Shown piece after piece: positions 26,136 through 34,175 of a stretch of DNA of 64,000 nucleotides. The DNA lies in assembly GCF_029911635.1 (NCBI RefSeq), contig NZ_JARYTI010000009.1, forward strand, positions 1-64,000, given 5' to 3'. The notes beneath the pieces are model-generated. The model was not told the origin of the DNA, ran no database searches, and worked only from the letters and a program-made list of their open reading frames with translations. Position 1 is the stretch's first letter, and each line of letters begins with the position of its first letter. Source of the DNA: Sphingomonas sp. AR_OL41 (GTDB taxonomy: Bacteria > Pseudomonadota > Alphaproteobacteria > Sphingomonadales > Sphingomonadaceae). The translations under genes and the position numbers were made by a program.

Positions 26136-27155
26136 TCAGCCCGGCATGAGATCATGCTTGCGCAATGCGTGGCGGAACTGGTCGTAACTGAGCCCCAGGG
26201 CCTTGGCCGCGGCGCGCTGGTTGAAGCGCGCATCGGCCAGGGCCTTTTGCAACAGTTCACATTCGAACCGCGCGATCGCGGTCTTGAAGTCGCTCGGGCC
26301 TTCAGGCTCTGCGCGCTCAACCGACTCTTCGCGATCGACCGGGGCGGCGGGCAAGGCGGCCGGGGCGGTCGCGCTCGCCGGCCGATGCGGTGACTGGAAC
26401 GGGTCGAATTCGATCGCATCGATCGGCCCCGATTGTTCCCAGCGATAGACGGCGCGCTCGACGACGTTACGCAGTTCGCGGACATTGCCGGGCCAGTCAT
26501 AGGCCACCAGTGCTTCAGCGGCCGAACGGCTGAACCCTTCCCAATCATCGCGGCCCATTTCGGCAGCCATGCGCCGGCCGAAATGATCCGCCAGAACCAT
26601 GACGTCGCCGGGGCGCGCGCGCAGCGGTGGCAGCGTGACCACCTCGAAACTGAGGCGGTCGAGCAGGTCGGCGCGAAACTGGTGACGCGCGACCTTGTCG
26701 GGCAGATGCTCGTTGGTGGCGGCGACGATGCGAACGTCGACCCGCAAGGGTCGCGATGAGCCGATCCGGGTGATCTCGCCATATTCGACCGCGCGCAGCA
26801 AACGGTCCTGCGCGGCCATCGACAGGGTGCCAAGTTCGTCGAGGAACAAGGTGCCGCCATGCGCTTCCTCGAACCGCCCGGTGCGTGCCTTGGTCGCGCC
26901 GGTGAAGGCACCGGCTTCGTGGCCGAACAGTTCCGCCTCGATCAGCGTCTCGGGCAAAGCGGCGCAATTCATGATCACCAGCGGCTGGTCCCAGCGCGGC
27001 GACAGTCGATGAAGGCGCTCGGCGACGAGCTCCTTGCCGGTGCCGCGTTCACCGATCACCAGCACCGGGCGATCGAGCGCGGCCGCGCGACTGGCGCGCT
27101 CGAGCGCGTCGAGAAAGGGGCCGGATTCGCCGATGACCTGTGACGCGCGCTGCAT
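26136..27155 (-). CDS. pspF: Phage-shock sigma-54 activator PspF
   Basis: A 339-residue bacterial enhancer-binding protein without a sensory domain. The AAA+ module starts almost at once (VIGESGPFLDALERASRAA) with Walker A GERGTGKE, the sigma-54-contact loop GAFTGA, Walker B GGTLFLDELG and the arginine-finger region FRADLLDRLSF. The C-terminus is a Fis-type helix-turn-helix (NQRAAAKALGLSYDQFRHAL). An insert of about 40 Ala/Pro/Glu residues separates the two. PspF drives the psp operon from sigma-54 promoters and is normally held off by PspA. It is divergent from the psp operon; the start at 27155 fits family length. Confidence 0.93.
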   Translation of the reverse strand: MQRASQVIGESGPFLDALERASRAAALDRPVLVIGERGTGKELVAERLHRLSPRWDQPLVIMNCAALPETLIEAELFGHEAGAFTGATKARTGRFEEAHGGTLFLDELGTLSMAAQDRLLRAVEYGEITRIGSSRPLRVDVRIVAATNEHLPDKVARHQFRADLLDRLSFEVVTLPPLRARPGDVMVLADHFGRRMAAEMGRDDWEGFSRSAAEALVAYDWPGNVRELRNVVERAVYRWEQSGPIDAIEFDPFQSPHRPASATAPAALPAAPVDREESVERAEPEGPSDFKTAIARFECELLQKALADARFNQRAAAKALGLSYDQFRHALRKHDLMPG

Positions 27156-27256
27156 TCCCAAGGATTGGCGTAAATCACCAAGCCTTGGCAACGAAAATAT
27201 TGCGTGATGAGCAGGGCAATTCGCCAAAAACCTCGGAATTTCGCCATTTTCTGCAT

Positions 27257-27274
27257 TTGGCACGGTCCGTGCTG
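27257..27274 (+). promoter_or_regulatory. Sigma-54 promoter of the psp operon
   Basis: TTGGCACGGTCCGTGCTGA has the invariant GG (27259-27260) and GC (27271-27272) dinucleotides exactly 10 bases apart, and TGGCAC matches the -24 consensus. It lies about 60 bases before the first small gene of the operon and in the intergenic region shared with pspF, as expected for a PspF-driven promoter. Confidence 0.8.
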
Positions 27275-27331
27275 AGTATCGGACAACGCCGACATGGCGC
27301 GACACACAACCAAGACTGACGGAGCCTTACA

Positions 27332-27466
27332 ATGACCTCGACCACCAACCTCTTCGCCCGGACCTTCGCCGCCGCTGCGGCGATGGCGATCAGCGCCGCG
27401 CTCGTCGTGGTGGCGGTCGGCCCAATCGCTCCGGCTATCCAGGCCCCCCTCACGCAGGTTGCGTGA
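27332..27466 (+). CDS. Small single-span peptide, first gene of the psp operon
   Basis: A 44-residue peptide beginning MTSTTNLFARTFAAAAAM. Its single Ala/Val-rich hydrophobic stretch (about 12-30) could be a membrane anchor or an uncleaved signal. It is the first open frame after the sigma-54 promoter, with GGAG about 9 bases before the ATG, and pspA starts 88 bases after its stop. The strong codon bias and position support a real gene. I know of no named family; homologous small leaders may be unannotated elsewhere. Confidence 0.6.
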   Translation: MTSTTNLFARTFAAAAAMAISAALVVVAVGPIAPAIQAPLTQVA

Positions 27467-27554
27467 GGCCTACCGCCGGGGCGGGAATACCCTTGCCCGC
27501 CCCGGCACCCCTCTTCTCTTCCCAACTTCGCCGTATCCTTCAGGAGTATCGACC

Positions 27555-28226
27555 ATGGGCATCTTTTCCCGAACCCGCGACATCATCGCCGCCAACTTCA
27601 CCGACCTGCTCGACAAGGCGGAAGACCCCGCCAAGATGATCCGCATGATCATCCTCGAGATGGAGGAGACTTTGGTCGAGGTCCGCGCGTCCGCCGCCCG
27701 CACGATCGCGGACCAGAAGGAAATGCGCCGCCACATCGCCAAGCTCGGCGCGCTCCAGGAGAGCTGGACCGAGAAGGCCGAACTGGCGCTGTCCAAGGGT
27801 CGCGAGGACCTTGCCAAGGCCGCGCTGGTCGAACGCCAGAAGGCAGTCGACATGGCCGAGCAGCTCTCGTCCGAGATCACCGTGCTCGACGACGCGCTGA
27901 AGGGCGCCGAGGAGGACATCGCCAAGCTGCAGAACAAGCTGCGCGAGGCGCGTACCCGCCAGAACTCGATCGTCACCCGGCTCGAAAGCGCGCATAACCG
28001 CGTCAAGCTGCGCGAGATGTATGCCGGCCCGAAGATCGCCGACGCCTTCAGCCGCTTCGAGATCATGGAGCGCCGTGTCGACCTCGCCGAGGGCCGCGCC
28101 GATGCGCTAGGCCTGGGTCAGCCGACCAAGAGCCTCGAAGAGGAAATTGCCGAGCTGCGCTCGAGCGAGAAGATCGACGCCGAGCTGGCCGCGCTGAAGG
28201 CGCGCGTCGGCAGCACCAAGGCCTGA
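27555..28226 (+). CDS. pspA: Phage shock protein A
   Basis: A 223-residue PspA/IM30 protein of typical length, almost entirely coiled-coil. The start MGIFSRTRDIIAANFTDLLDKAEDP is the membrane-binding amphipathic helix. It ends in LEEEIAELRSSEKIDAELAALKA. PspA binds PspF to keep the operon off and, on membrane stress, polymerises at the inner membrane to limit proton leakage. The ATG at 27555 follows CAGGAG by about 9 bases; the longer in-frame start at 27459 falls in the leader peptide gene. It is followed by pspB 4 bases later. Confidence 0.96.
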   Translation: MGIFSRTRDIIAANFTDLLDKAEDPAKMIRMIILEMEETLVEVRASAARTIADQKEMRRHIAKLGALQESWTEKAELALSKGREDLAKAALVERQKAVDMAEQLSSEITVLDDALKGAEEDIAKLQNKLREARTRQNSIVTRLESAHNRVKLREMYAGPKIADAFSRFEIMERRVDLAEGRADALGLGQPTKSLEEEIAELRSSEKIDAELAALKARVGSTKA

Positions 28227-28230
28227 CGCG

Positions 28231-28497
28231 ATGGGCGATATGCTCCCCGTCCTGGTCTGTGCCATCCTGTTCATCGGGCTGCCATGGATCATCCTGCACT
28301 ACGTCACCAAGTGGAAGCAGGCGCCGAAGATCACCAACGAGGACGAGAAACTGCTCGACGAGCTCTACTCTCTCGCCCGTCGCCTGGAGGATCGCCTGGG
28401 AACCGTCGAGCGCATCATCGCCGCCGACAATCCCGACTGGCGCACCAGCCTTCCGCTCGCCGAACCAAGCAACAACGATCTCACCCGGAGGAACTGA
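28231..28497 (+). CDS. pspB: Phage shock protein B
   Basis: An 88-residue inner-membrane protein: a single span at about 5-24 (LPVLVCAILFIGLPWIILHY), then a charged coiled coil containing RLEDRLGTVERII at 51-63. PspB and PspC sense envelope stress and draw PspA to the membrane. It lies 4 bases after pspA and one base before pspC. The same coiled-coil motif recurs in later genes of the operon. Confidence 0.92.
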   Translation: MGDMLPVLVCAILFIGLPWIILHYVTKWKQAPKITNEDEKLLDELYSLARRLEDRLGTVERIIAADNPDWRTSLPLAEPSNNDLTRRN

Positions 28498-28498
28498 A

Positions 28499-28876
28499 AT
28501 GTCCGCCAGCCGCACCAAATTCTACCTCGACAAGAAGAACGCCAAGCTGATGGGCGTTTGCGCGGGGATCGCCGATTACACCGGCGTCGACGTCACCTGG
28601 GTCCGGGTCGGCACAGTGTTGCTGACTTTCGCGACCAGCGGATGGGTCTTGCTCGCCTATTTCATCACCGGCTGGGTTGCCAACAACCAGCCCGCCGGCC
28701 TTTACGAGGACGCCGACGACGCCAAGTTCTGGCAGGGCGTACGGACCAACACGCGCCGCTCGACCGCCGAAGTCCGCTCGGCTTTCCGCGACATCGACCG
28801 CCGGCTGGCCGACATCGAGATGATGTACACCAGCCGCAACAGCCGCCTCGCCGACGAAATCGACAGCCTGCGCTGA
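28499..28876 (+). CDS. pspC: Phage shock protein C
   Basis: A 125-residue PspC-domain protein. A basic N-terminus leads to KLMGVCAGIADYTGVDVTWVR (the PspC signature, about 16-36), a hydrophobic segment at about 37-60, and a cytoplasmic helical tail with RRLADIEMMYTS (101-112) and EIDSLR. The tail echoes the motif of the small proteins that follow. AGGAG stands about 6 bases before the ATG at 28499, inside the last pspB codons. Confidence 0.95.
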   Translation: MSASRTKFYLDKKNAKLMGVCAGIADYTGVDVTWVRVGTVLLTFATSGWVLLAYFITGWVANNQPAGLYEDADDAKFWQGVRTNTRRSTAEVRSAFRDIDRRLADIEMMYTSRNSRLADEIDSLR

Positions 28877-28907
28877 AACGCGGCGTCAAAGAACGGGGAA
28901 TAGAATA

Positions 28908-29216
28908 ATGTCTTCCAATCTCGCCCTACTGATCCCGATCGCCGCGATCACCATCGGCCCGGCAAGCTGGGCCTTCACCACCTGGGTTCGTGCCAAACAC
29001 GGCTACCCGCTGAGCGACCGCAAGGGGCAAATGCTGGTTACGCGCAACGGCGACCTGAGCATCGACCGCCAGACCGAATTGCTCAAGAGCGAGAATGATC
29101 GCCTGACAGGCCAGGTCTCGCGCCTGGAGGAGCGGATCGCGGTGCTCGAACGCATCGCTACCGACCCGGCCGAGCGCACATCGCGCGAAATCGAAGCCCT
29201 CCGGACCAGGGATTGA
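28908..29216 (+). CDS. PspB-like small membrane protein (copy 1)
   Basis: A 102-residue protein with an N-terminal hydrophobic span (about 5-25) and a cytoplasmic coiled coil. Residues 72-86 read RLEERIAVLERIATD and 94-99 EIEALR. This matches the PspB coiled coil (RLEDRLGTVERII) and recurs in the next genes. Compared with PspB it has a polar loop between span and coil (HGYPLSDRKGQ). It is in the psp operon, 31 bases after pspC. Role is unknown; a PspA- or PspC-binding adaptor is inference. Confidence 0.8.
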   Translation: MSSNLALLIPIAAITIGPASWAFTTWVRAKHGYPLSDRKGQMLVTRNGDLSIDRQTELLKSENDRLTGQVSRLEERIAVLERIATDPAERTSREIEALRTRD

Positions 29217-29221
29217 TCATC

Positions 29222-29509
29222 ATGGAACAGCCCAACGGTTTCGCCATCTTCATGGTTTCCCTCGTCGTGATCGGCATCCCCGTCATCTTCGGCGTCGGTT
29301 ATGCAATGCTCAAGACCGTGCTCAAGCACAAAGAGAAGATGGCCAACGCGCTCAACGCCCAGGCGGCGGAAAAGGCAGCACAATATGCTGCCCATACCGA
29401 ACGGCTGGAGCAGCGGATGCGGGTGCTGGAACGCATCGTCACCGACCGGGGCATCGACCTCGCAACCGAAATCGAAAAGCTGCGCGACGAACCGTTGCAG
29501 CTCAACTGA
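29222..29509 (+). CDS. PspB-like small membrane protein (copy 2)
   Basis: A 95-residue protein: membrane span at about 8-30 (FAIFMVSLVVIGIPVIFGVG), a Lys/Ala-rich stretch, then RLEQRMRVLERIVTD at 61-75 and EIEKLRD at 83-89. This is the closest relative of PspB in length and layout. The ATG at 29222 is preferred; a TTG start nine bases earlier would overlap the previous stop. Part of the same operon. Confidence 0.8.
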   Translation: MEQPNGFAIFMVSLVVIGIPVIFGVGYAMLKTVLKHKEKMANALNAQAAEKAAQYAAHTERLEQRMRVLERIVTDRGIDLATEIEKLRDEPLQLN

Positions 29510-29523
29510 AGGACTTGTTTGAC

Positions 29524-29640
29524 ATGATCGTCATCTTCGTCGTGCTGGCCGTGATTGCCGCCGTCGGCACCTACCTGACCGAACGCGTCGACCGCCCGCG
29601 CCGCCGCCTCGAGCGGATGGCACAGCAGCCGGCCGAATAA
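29524..29640 (+). CDS. 38-residue single-span peptide in the psp operon
   Basis: A very small protein, MIVIFVVLAVIAAVGTYLTE followed by a basic Arg-rich tail (RVDRPRRRLERMAQQPAE). It has one membrane span and a positive cytoplasmic end, resembling PspD-like or other small Psp accessory peptides in layout only. AAGGA is 12 bases before the ATG, rather far. It lies between two PspB-like genes and is likely co-transcribed. Confidence 0.65.
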   Translation: MIVIFVVLAVIAAVGTYLTERVDRPRRRLERMAQQPAE

Positions 29641-29671
29641 CACCTCCCCCATCGCTTACGGAGAAGTTCAG

Positions 29672-29938
29672 ATGAACCCGTTCGAAATGGTCGTTGCCAT
29701 CGTTGTCTGCGTCACCATCGGCGGCGTGCTGCGCGCCCGCTACGGGGTCGGCAAGGACTGGCGCGGCAATGATGTCCGCTTCACCGACGACGCCGGCGCC
29801 GCCGAGAATGAAAGGCTGCGCGACGAACTCAAGAACCTCAAGGAACGGCTCGCCGTTCTCGAAAGGCTCGCCACCGACAACAACACGAGCAGCGCCCATC
29901 TCGACCGCGAGATCGAGAAACTGCGCGACCGTAGCTGA
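29672..29938 (+). CDS. PspB-like small membrane protein (copy 3)
   Basis: An 88-residue protein with an N-terminal span (about 5-20, FEMVVAIVVCVTIGGVL), a polar linker and a coiled coil reading LKERLAVLERLATD at 56-69 and EIEKLRD at 80-86, nearly identical in pattern to copies 1 and 2. GGAG stands about 8 bases before the ATG. Part of the psp operon; duplication from a common ancestor is likely. Confidence 0.8.
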   Translation: MNPFEMVVAIVVCVTIGGVLRARYGVGKDWRGNDVRFTDDAGAAENERLRDELKNLKERLAVLERLATDNNTSSAHLDREIEKLRDRS

Positions 29939-29955
29939 ACGAAAGGACTGGGATC

Positions 29956-30198
29956 ATGACCGACCCGACCTTCTATGTGACAATGGCGAGCGCAGGGCTC
30001 GCCGGCCTGGGGATGCTGGTGTTTGCCGGCCTGACCGGATGGCGCGGCTGGCTCTCGCTGAAGGAGCAGGAACTGCACGTCGCCGGCGAGATGCACAGCG
30101 GCCCGTCGCTGCCCAATGCCAGCGCGCGGATCGAGATCGCCGATCTCAAGGAGCGCATCCGCAAACTCGAAGCGATCGCCGCCGGGGTGGACCTCTAG
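29956..30198 (+). CDS. PspB-like small membrane protein (copy 4, shortened)
   Basis: An 80-residue protein with a Gly/Ala-rich span (about 8-28) and a short C-terminal coil LKERIRKLEAIA at 64-75; the EIExLR end of the other copies is missing. AAAGGA lies about 10 bases before the ATG. It is the last member of the psp array, 25 bases before sufE. Membership of the array is inferred from layout and motif. Confidence 0.7.
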   Translation: MTDPTFYVTMASAGLAGLGMLVFAGLTGWRGWLSLKEQELHVAGEMHSGPSLPNASARIEIADLKERIRKLEAIAAGVDL

Positions 30199-30223
30199 GG
30201 CCCACCCAGCTAGCGGGCTGGCG

Positions 30224-30631
30224 ATGACCAGCCTTACCGACCTGCAAGAAGAATATGGCTTTCTCGATCCGGACGACCGTTACCGGCTACTGATCGAACT
30301 GGGCCGCGACCTCGAACCGATGCCGGAAGCGCTCAAGACCGATGCGACGATGGTCAGGGGCTGCTCCGCATCGGTTTGGGTCTATCCGACTACCCGGGAT
30401 GACGGCACCTTCCATTTCCTCGCCGATTCCAACGCCGCGATCACCAAGGGCATCATCGCGCTGGTGCTGCTGACGGTGCAGGACAAGACGCCGGTCGCGA
30501 TCCTGGCCAGCGACATCGACGCGGCGCTGGCGCCGTTCGATCTCAAGAAGCAGCTCAGTTCCAACCGCACGCAGGGCATTCCCAACATGATCGCGCTGAT
30601 CCGGGAGACTGCCGCGCGCTATGCCGGCTGA
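30224..30631 (+). CDS. sufE: SufE-family sulfur acceptor
   Basis: A 135-residue SufE-like protein that takes persulfide sulfur from a cysteine desulfurase for iron-sulfur cluster assembly. The catalytic Cys is in VRGCSASVWV (about residue 47), and the family segments YRLLIELGRDL, DSNAAITKGIIALVL and SNRTQGIPNMIALI are present. Its desulfurase partner may be SufS elsewhere; the two desulfurases at 48-50 kb are of the IscS-like group. It overlaps the GNAT gene by 11 bases. Confidence 0.92.
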   Translation: MTSLTDLQEEYGFLDPDDRYRLLIELGRDLEPMPEALKTDATMVRGCSASVWVYPTTRDDGTFHFLADSNAAITKGIIALVLLTVQDKTPVAILASDIDAALAPFDLKKQLSSNRTQGIPNMIALIRETAARYAG

Positions 30632-31265
30632 GGCCGATCCCGCGCTGGTCGCGATCTGGGCGCAAGGCTGGGCGTTGACCCGGGAGGTTGCGCCGCCCGT
30701 CGCCGTACCCGGTGGTTGGCGCATCGAGGTCGGCCTGCCCGATCAACGTCGCCGCTTCGTTTATCCGCATCCCGGCGACGCGGTCGCGGCGCGAGCCGGT
30801 GCCATCGATCAGCCATTCGAATTCATCAAGGTTGCCAGTTCAGCCGATAAGGTGCGCCCGCTGCTCGGCGCGGATTGGGCGATCGGGCCGCCGGGCTATA
30901 TGATGACTTGCGCGCCCGTCGATACGCCGCCGTTTGATCATGCGGCCCGCTATCAGCTCTTCCTCGAAGCCGTTGTCGAGCAGGTCACGGTCGCGACTAT
31001 TCGTTCGGCGCAGGGCGAGATCGCCGCCACAGGCCGGGTCGGTCTCGTCGGCGACGTCGCGATCTATGATCGTATCCGGGTGCAGGACGCCCATCAGCGG
31101 CGCGGCCTCGGACGCGGGTTGATGATGGCGCTTGGCGGCATTGCGAATCGCGCAGGCATATCGCGCTGGGTGCTGGTCGCAACGCCCGAAGGCCGCGCAC
31201 TTTATGAGACGCTCGGCTGGACCGTGCACATGCCCTACACGACCGCGTTCATTCCGCCGGTTTGA
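30621..31265 (+). CDS. GNAT-family N-acetyltransferase
   Basis: A 214-residue protein whose C-terminal half is a GNAT fold. The acetyl-CoA loop is DAHQRRGLGRGLMMAL (about 155-170), followed by AGISRWVLVATPEGRALYETLGW, the usual end of the domain. The N-terminal half (1-90) has no motif I recognise and may help select the substrate, which is unknown. It overlaps sufE at its start and converges with the ferredoxin gene, sharing 17 bases at the 3' ends. Confidence 0.85.
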   Translation: MPAEADPALVAIWAQGWALTREVAPPVAVPGGWRIEVGLPDQRRRFVYPHPGDAVAARAGAIDQPFEFIKVASSADKVRPLLGADWAIGPPGYMMTCAPVDTPPFDHAARYQLFLEAVVEQVTVATIRSAQGEIAATGRVGLVGDVAIYDRIRVQDAHQRRGLGRGLMMALGGIANRAGISRWVLVATPEGRALYETLGWTVHMPYTTAFIPPV

Positions 31266-31566
31266 CAGCGCCCAGCCCGAGCGCGTCTGCAACCTCGGCC
31301 ATGGCAGTCCCTTCGCGGACCAGGATCCATGCGCGCGGCGACGCGCCGTCGATTACCGTCACGGCACCGCGCGGACACACGCCGAGGCAACGTGTCTCGA
31401 CGATGCCGATCGTCGCCTTGCGATTCCGCTTCACGCCGAGAAACGTGCGCAGCGCCTTGGCCAGCGCCGTCCGCCGCTTCTCGCCAAAGCCGCCCCCAAG
31501 TCGTTTGGAACATTTGCCGCACACGAGGATGGAGCGCTCCCACCCCGCCCTGACGGTCGGTGTCAC
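31249..31566 (-). CDS. Thioredoxin-like [2Fe-2S] protein
   Basis: A 105-residue protein with the cysteine pattern of the thioredoxin-like 2Fe-2S ferredoxins: CGKC near residue 16 and CLGVCPRGAV near residue 60. The central segment KRNRKATIGIVETRCLGVC is typical. It probably carries one [2Fe-2S] cluster for electron transfer, but its partner is not evident. Its ATG overlaps the stop of the J-domain gene by 4 bases, so the two form a unit. Confidence 0.85.
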   Translation of the reverse strand: MTPTVRAGWERSILVCGKCSKRLGGGFGEKRRTALAKALRTFLGVKRNRKATIGIVETRCLGVCPRGAVTVIDGASPRAWILVREGTAMAEVADALGLGAVKPAE

Positions 31567-32102
31567 GCGCCCGGTTTCCAGCTCCGTGCTTCTTCGGCGC
31601 TTCTGAGCACGTCATAGGCCGCCTGGATCGCCTGAAACCGCTTCGCAGCCTCGGCATCACCGGGCCGCAAATCGGGATGATGTTCCTTGGCGAGCCGACG
31701 CCACGCCACGCGCACCGCGTCGAAATCGGCATCGCTGTCTAGTTCGAGCATTTCCAGCGCGCGCATCTCGTCGCGTGACCGCGTGCCGTCACCCGGACCG
31801 CCCCAGCTATAGTGCTTCGCCTCGGCAAAGCCGTTCGCGGCGCGCGTCTCATTCGCCTCGCGCTCGGCGGCCTCCTCGGCGGTCAGGCCTTCGAAATAAT
31901 TCCAGCCGCGATTATATTCGCCGGCATGTTCCTGGCAGAAATACCAGCGATCCGGGCTGTTGGGGGATTTTGGCGCGGGGCAGTTGCCCGGCTGGTCGCA
32001 ACCATGGCGATCGCACATCCGCACCTGCACCGCCTCGCGCGCGCTGCCATAGCCACGCCAGCGGGGAAAACCCCAGTCTGCGGATCGGGTCGAACGCGTC
32101 AT
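31563..32102 (-). CDS. J-domain protein
   Basis: A 179-residue protein. The first half has a sphingomonad-type Cys/His-containing segment (RMCDRHGCDQPGNCPAP, FCQEHAGEYNRGWNYF), which may bind zinc, and the C-terminal half is a DnaJ domain. The HPD motif appears as EHHPDLRPGD (about 143), in a sequence WRRLAKEHHPD, then AAKRFQAIQAAYDVL. It should stimulate an Hsp70 partner. The start at 32102 is chosen on similarity of layout; an ATG at 32123 is possible and neither has a strong ribosome site. Confidence 0.85.
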   Translation of the reverse strand: MTRSTRSADWGFPRWRGYGSAREAVQVRMCDRHGCDQPGNCPAPKSPNSPDRWYFCQEHAGEYNRGWNYFEGLTAEEAAEREANETRAANGFAEAKHYSWGGPGDGTRSRDEMRALEMLELDSDADFDAVRVAWRRLAKEHHPDLRPGDAEAAKRFQAIQAAYDVLRSAEEARSWKPGA

Positions 32103-32151
32103 CGCGCCCGAGATAGAGACCATGCCGCGCGAAGCAAGCGCGCGATGGCAT

Positions 32152-34122
32152 TTAGGGCAGGAGAAAGCGAACGCGATTGGTACTGCCGCCACAAGCCAGC
32201 GCACCATTCGGGCGGTAGGTCGACTCGAAACGCGCCCCGCCGATCACCCCGGTTCCCGCCTTGGTGAAGACGAAGGGCGGATAGGCAATCACCGCCCGGG
32301 GTGCGAGTACCTTGCCATCCGCTGCGATATCGAACTGAACCTGGGTCCAACCTTCGAACCCCCAGCGCATTGCTTCCATCGGGAAACTGTCGCCACCACC
32401 GGCGTGCAGCAGGTGCGGCGGCGAATCGATCAGCGCGCATTGTTTGGCGTCGAGACCGGATTTGTCGAACGTCGCCCGCGCGGCGGCAACATCGCCCGTC
32501 CGAACTTCGAGCGAGGCAAGCCGCATCAGCGCCGCTGCCCGTAGCGGCGAGGTCTGCTCCAGCGCGGTATCGCTCGCGACCGCCTCGAGCGCGCCACGCG
32601 CCGCGGCCCGATCATGCCGCCCAACCGCGCTGGCGATCGCGAGGCGGATCGCGGCCCGCGCCTCGGGGCTGGCGTTGAAACGAGCGTCGCCAAGGGCGCG
32701 ATTCGCCTGATCGACATAGCCATGCCAACCCGAGCGCGAATCATATTCCTCACCCCATAACAGCCGGGCAAAGGCGAGCCGCGCGAGCGGTGGCGCGTCG
32801 GCGCCGTCGAGCAATGCGAGACCACGCCGTGCCGCTGCCACCGCCTCTTCGTTCGGAGCGACCCGATTGGTCGCGATGGCATATAATAGGGGCACCAGCG
32901 CCAGGTTGCTGGCGCCCCTGACGCTCTCGACGGCGGCGAGCCGGACACGCAGCTTGGGCAGGATGGCGGCGTCCGATCCGCTCACCTCCCCAACTTCCTC
33001 GACGTTGCGGTCAGCCAGCCAGGCGGCAAGACGACCCGCGAGGTGTGTCGCGATCGAAGGCGCAACGAACGCGGTCGAACACCGCATCTCCACCCGCACA
33101 CGATAGCGAAAGAAAGACGGCAGGCCCTTGGTCTGTTCCGGTGTCCATGACCAGTCGCGTACGGCGCGCGCGAACTCAAGCGCCGCCGCGCCGCCGCCTG
33201 CCGCATAGATCGGTGCAACGTCGATAACAGCACCGTCGTCGCGGATCGAGAATTGCACGACGGCGGCATCGTCAGGCTTCAAGCCCGCATCGCCGCCACA
33301 GGGCGGCGGCAGCATTTGCACGCCTGGGTCGAACTCGCCCTTCGGCAATCGCCCGGCGCCCGTCATCGCCATATATTCACGCGCCGCGTCGGCGTTGCCG
33401 AGCAGCAAGGCGGCGATCGAATAGTCAGAGCGCGCCGCGACATCGTATAGATCGGTCTTCGCGGTCAAGCCGCCGAGCAATTTCACCGCTTCGCCCGCCT
33501 TGACCCGTGCCGCCTTATAGTCGCCGCGATTGAGCATCAGCCGACTTTCCGCCGACCGGACGATCGCAATGCTTTTGGCATCGAACGCGCTGGCCGAGAT
33601 CACGGCCTCGGCACGCGTCATATCCGCTACCGCGGAATCGCTATCGACGAACGTGCCGGTCGTTACCGCGCCCCGCAGCGCGGCCAGCGTCGCGGCGGGC
33701 ACGGTCGTGAGCGATACCGCCTTGCGATAGGCATCGACGGCGGTGGCATAATCCAGCTGCGACTCGGCGATCTGCCCGATCGTGAACCATGACCAATAGC
33801 GATCCTCATCGAGGCTGTTGTCACCGCTCGGCAGCGCGGCCAACCCGGCACGTGCTTCGGCCGCCGCCTCCTCGGGCCGACCGAGATGGAACAGCGTGCG
33901 GCTCTTGCGCAACCGCACCAGCGCGAGCGTGCGTCGCGACACGCCGGGCCGTTTTTCGAACGCGAGCCACGCCGCCAGCGCACCGGCATGGTCGCCGTCG
34001 GTGTCGAGCTTGGTCGCCGCGTCGAAATCCTGCTGCAGCGTGGTTGCGGGTCGAGTCTGTGCCGTGGCCGGCGCCGCCAGGACCAGGGCCGCTACGCCGA
34101 CGCATCGTCCAAACCGCTTCAT
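32152..34122 (-). CDS. Exported protein with TonB-C-like and TPR-like regions
   Basis: A 656-residue protein with a signal peptide (1-21, ending PATAQ). Helical repeats resembling TPRs follow (about 30-260: DHAGALAAW, YATAVDAYRKA, and similar). Two stretches look like TonB C-terminal domains: VVQFSIRDDGAVIDVAPIYA near 290 and QVQFDIAADGKVLAPRAV near 600. Such proteins occur in sphingomonads as tandem TonB-C proteins in the periplasm and the function is unknown. No ExbBD genes are near. RNase P RNA lies just upstream on the same strand. Confidence 0.8.
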   Translation of the reverse strand: MKRFGRCVGVAALVLAAPATAQTRPATTLQQDFDAATKLDTDGDHAGALAAWLAFEKRPGVSRRTLALVRLRKSRTLFHLGRPEEAAAEARAGLAALPSGDNSLDEDRYWSWFTIGQIAESQLDYATAVDAYRKAVSLTTVPAATLAALRGAVTTGTFVDSDSAVADMTRAEAVISASAFDAKSIAIVRSAESRLMLNRGDYKAARVKAGEAVKLLGGLTAKTDLYDVAARSDYSIAALLLGNADAAREYMAMTGAGRLPKGEFDPGVQMLPPPCGGDAGLKPDDAAVVQFSIRDDGAVIDVAPIYAAGGGAAALEFARAVRDWSWTPEQTKGLPSFFRYRVRVEMRCSTAFVAPSIATHLAGRLAAWLADRNVEEVGEVSGSDAAILPKLRVRLAAVESVRGASNLALVPLLYAIATNRVAPNEEAVAAARRGLALLDGADAPPLARLAFARLLWGEEYDSRSGWHGYVDQANRALGDARFNASPEARAAIRLAIASAVGRHDRAAARGALEAVASDTALEQTSPLRAAALMRLASLEVRTGDVAAARATFDKSGLDAKQCALIDSPPHLLHAGGGDSFPMEAMRWGFEGWTQVQFDIAADGKVLAPRAVIAYPPFVFTKAGTGVIGGARFESTYRPNGALACGGSTNRVRFLLP

Positions 34123-34175
34123 CGCCCGCCCCTAAATCATATGATTGCAGCAACATGCGGTACGGAATGGAAAAA

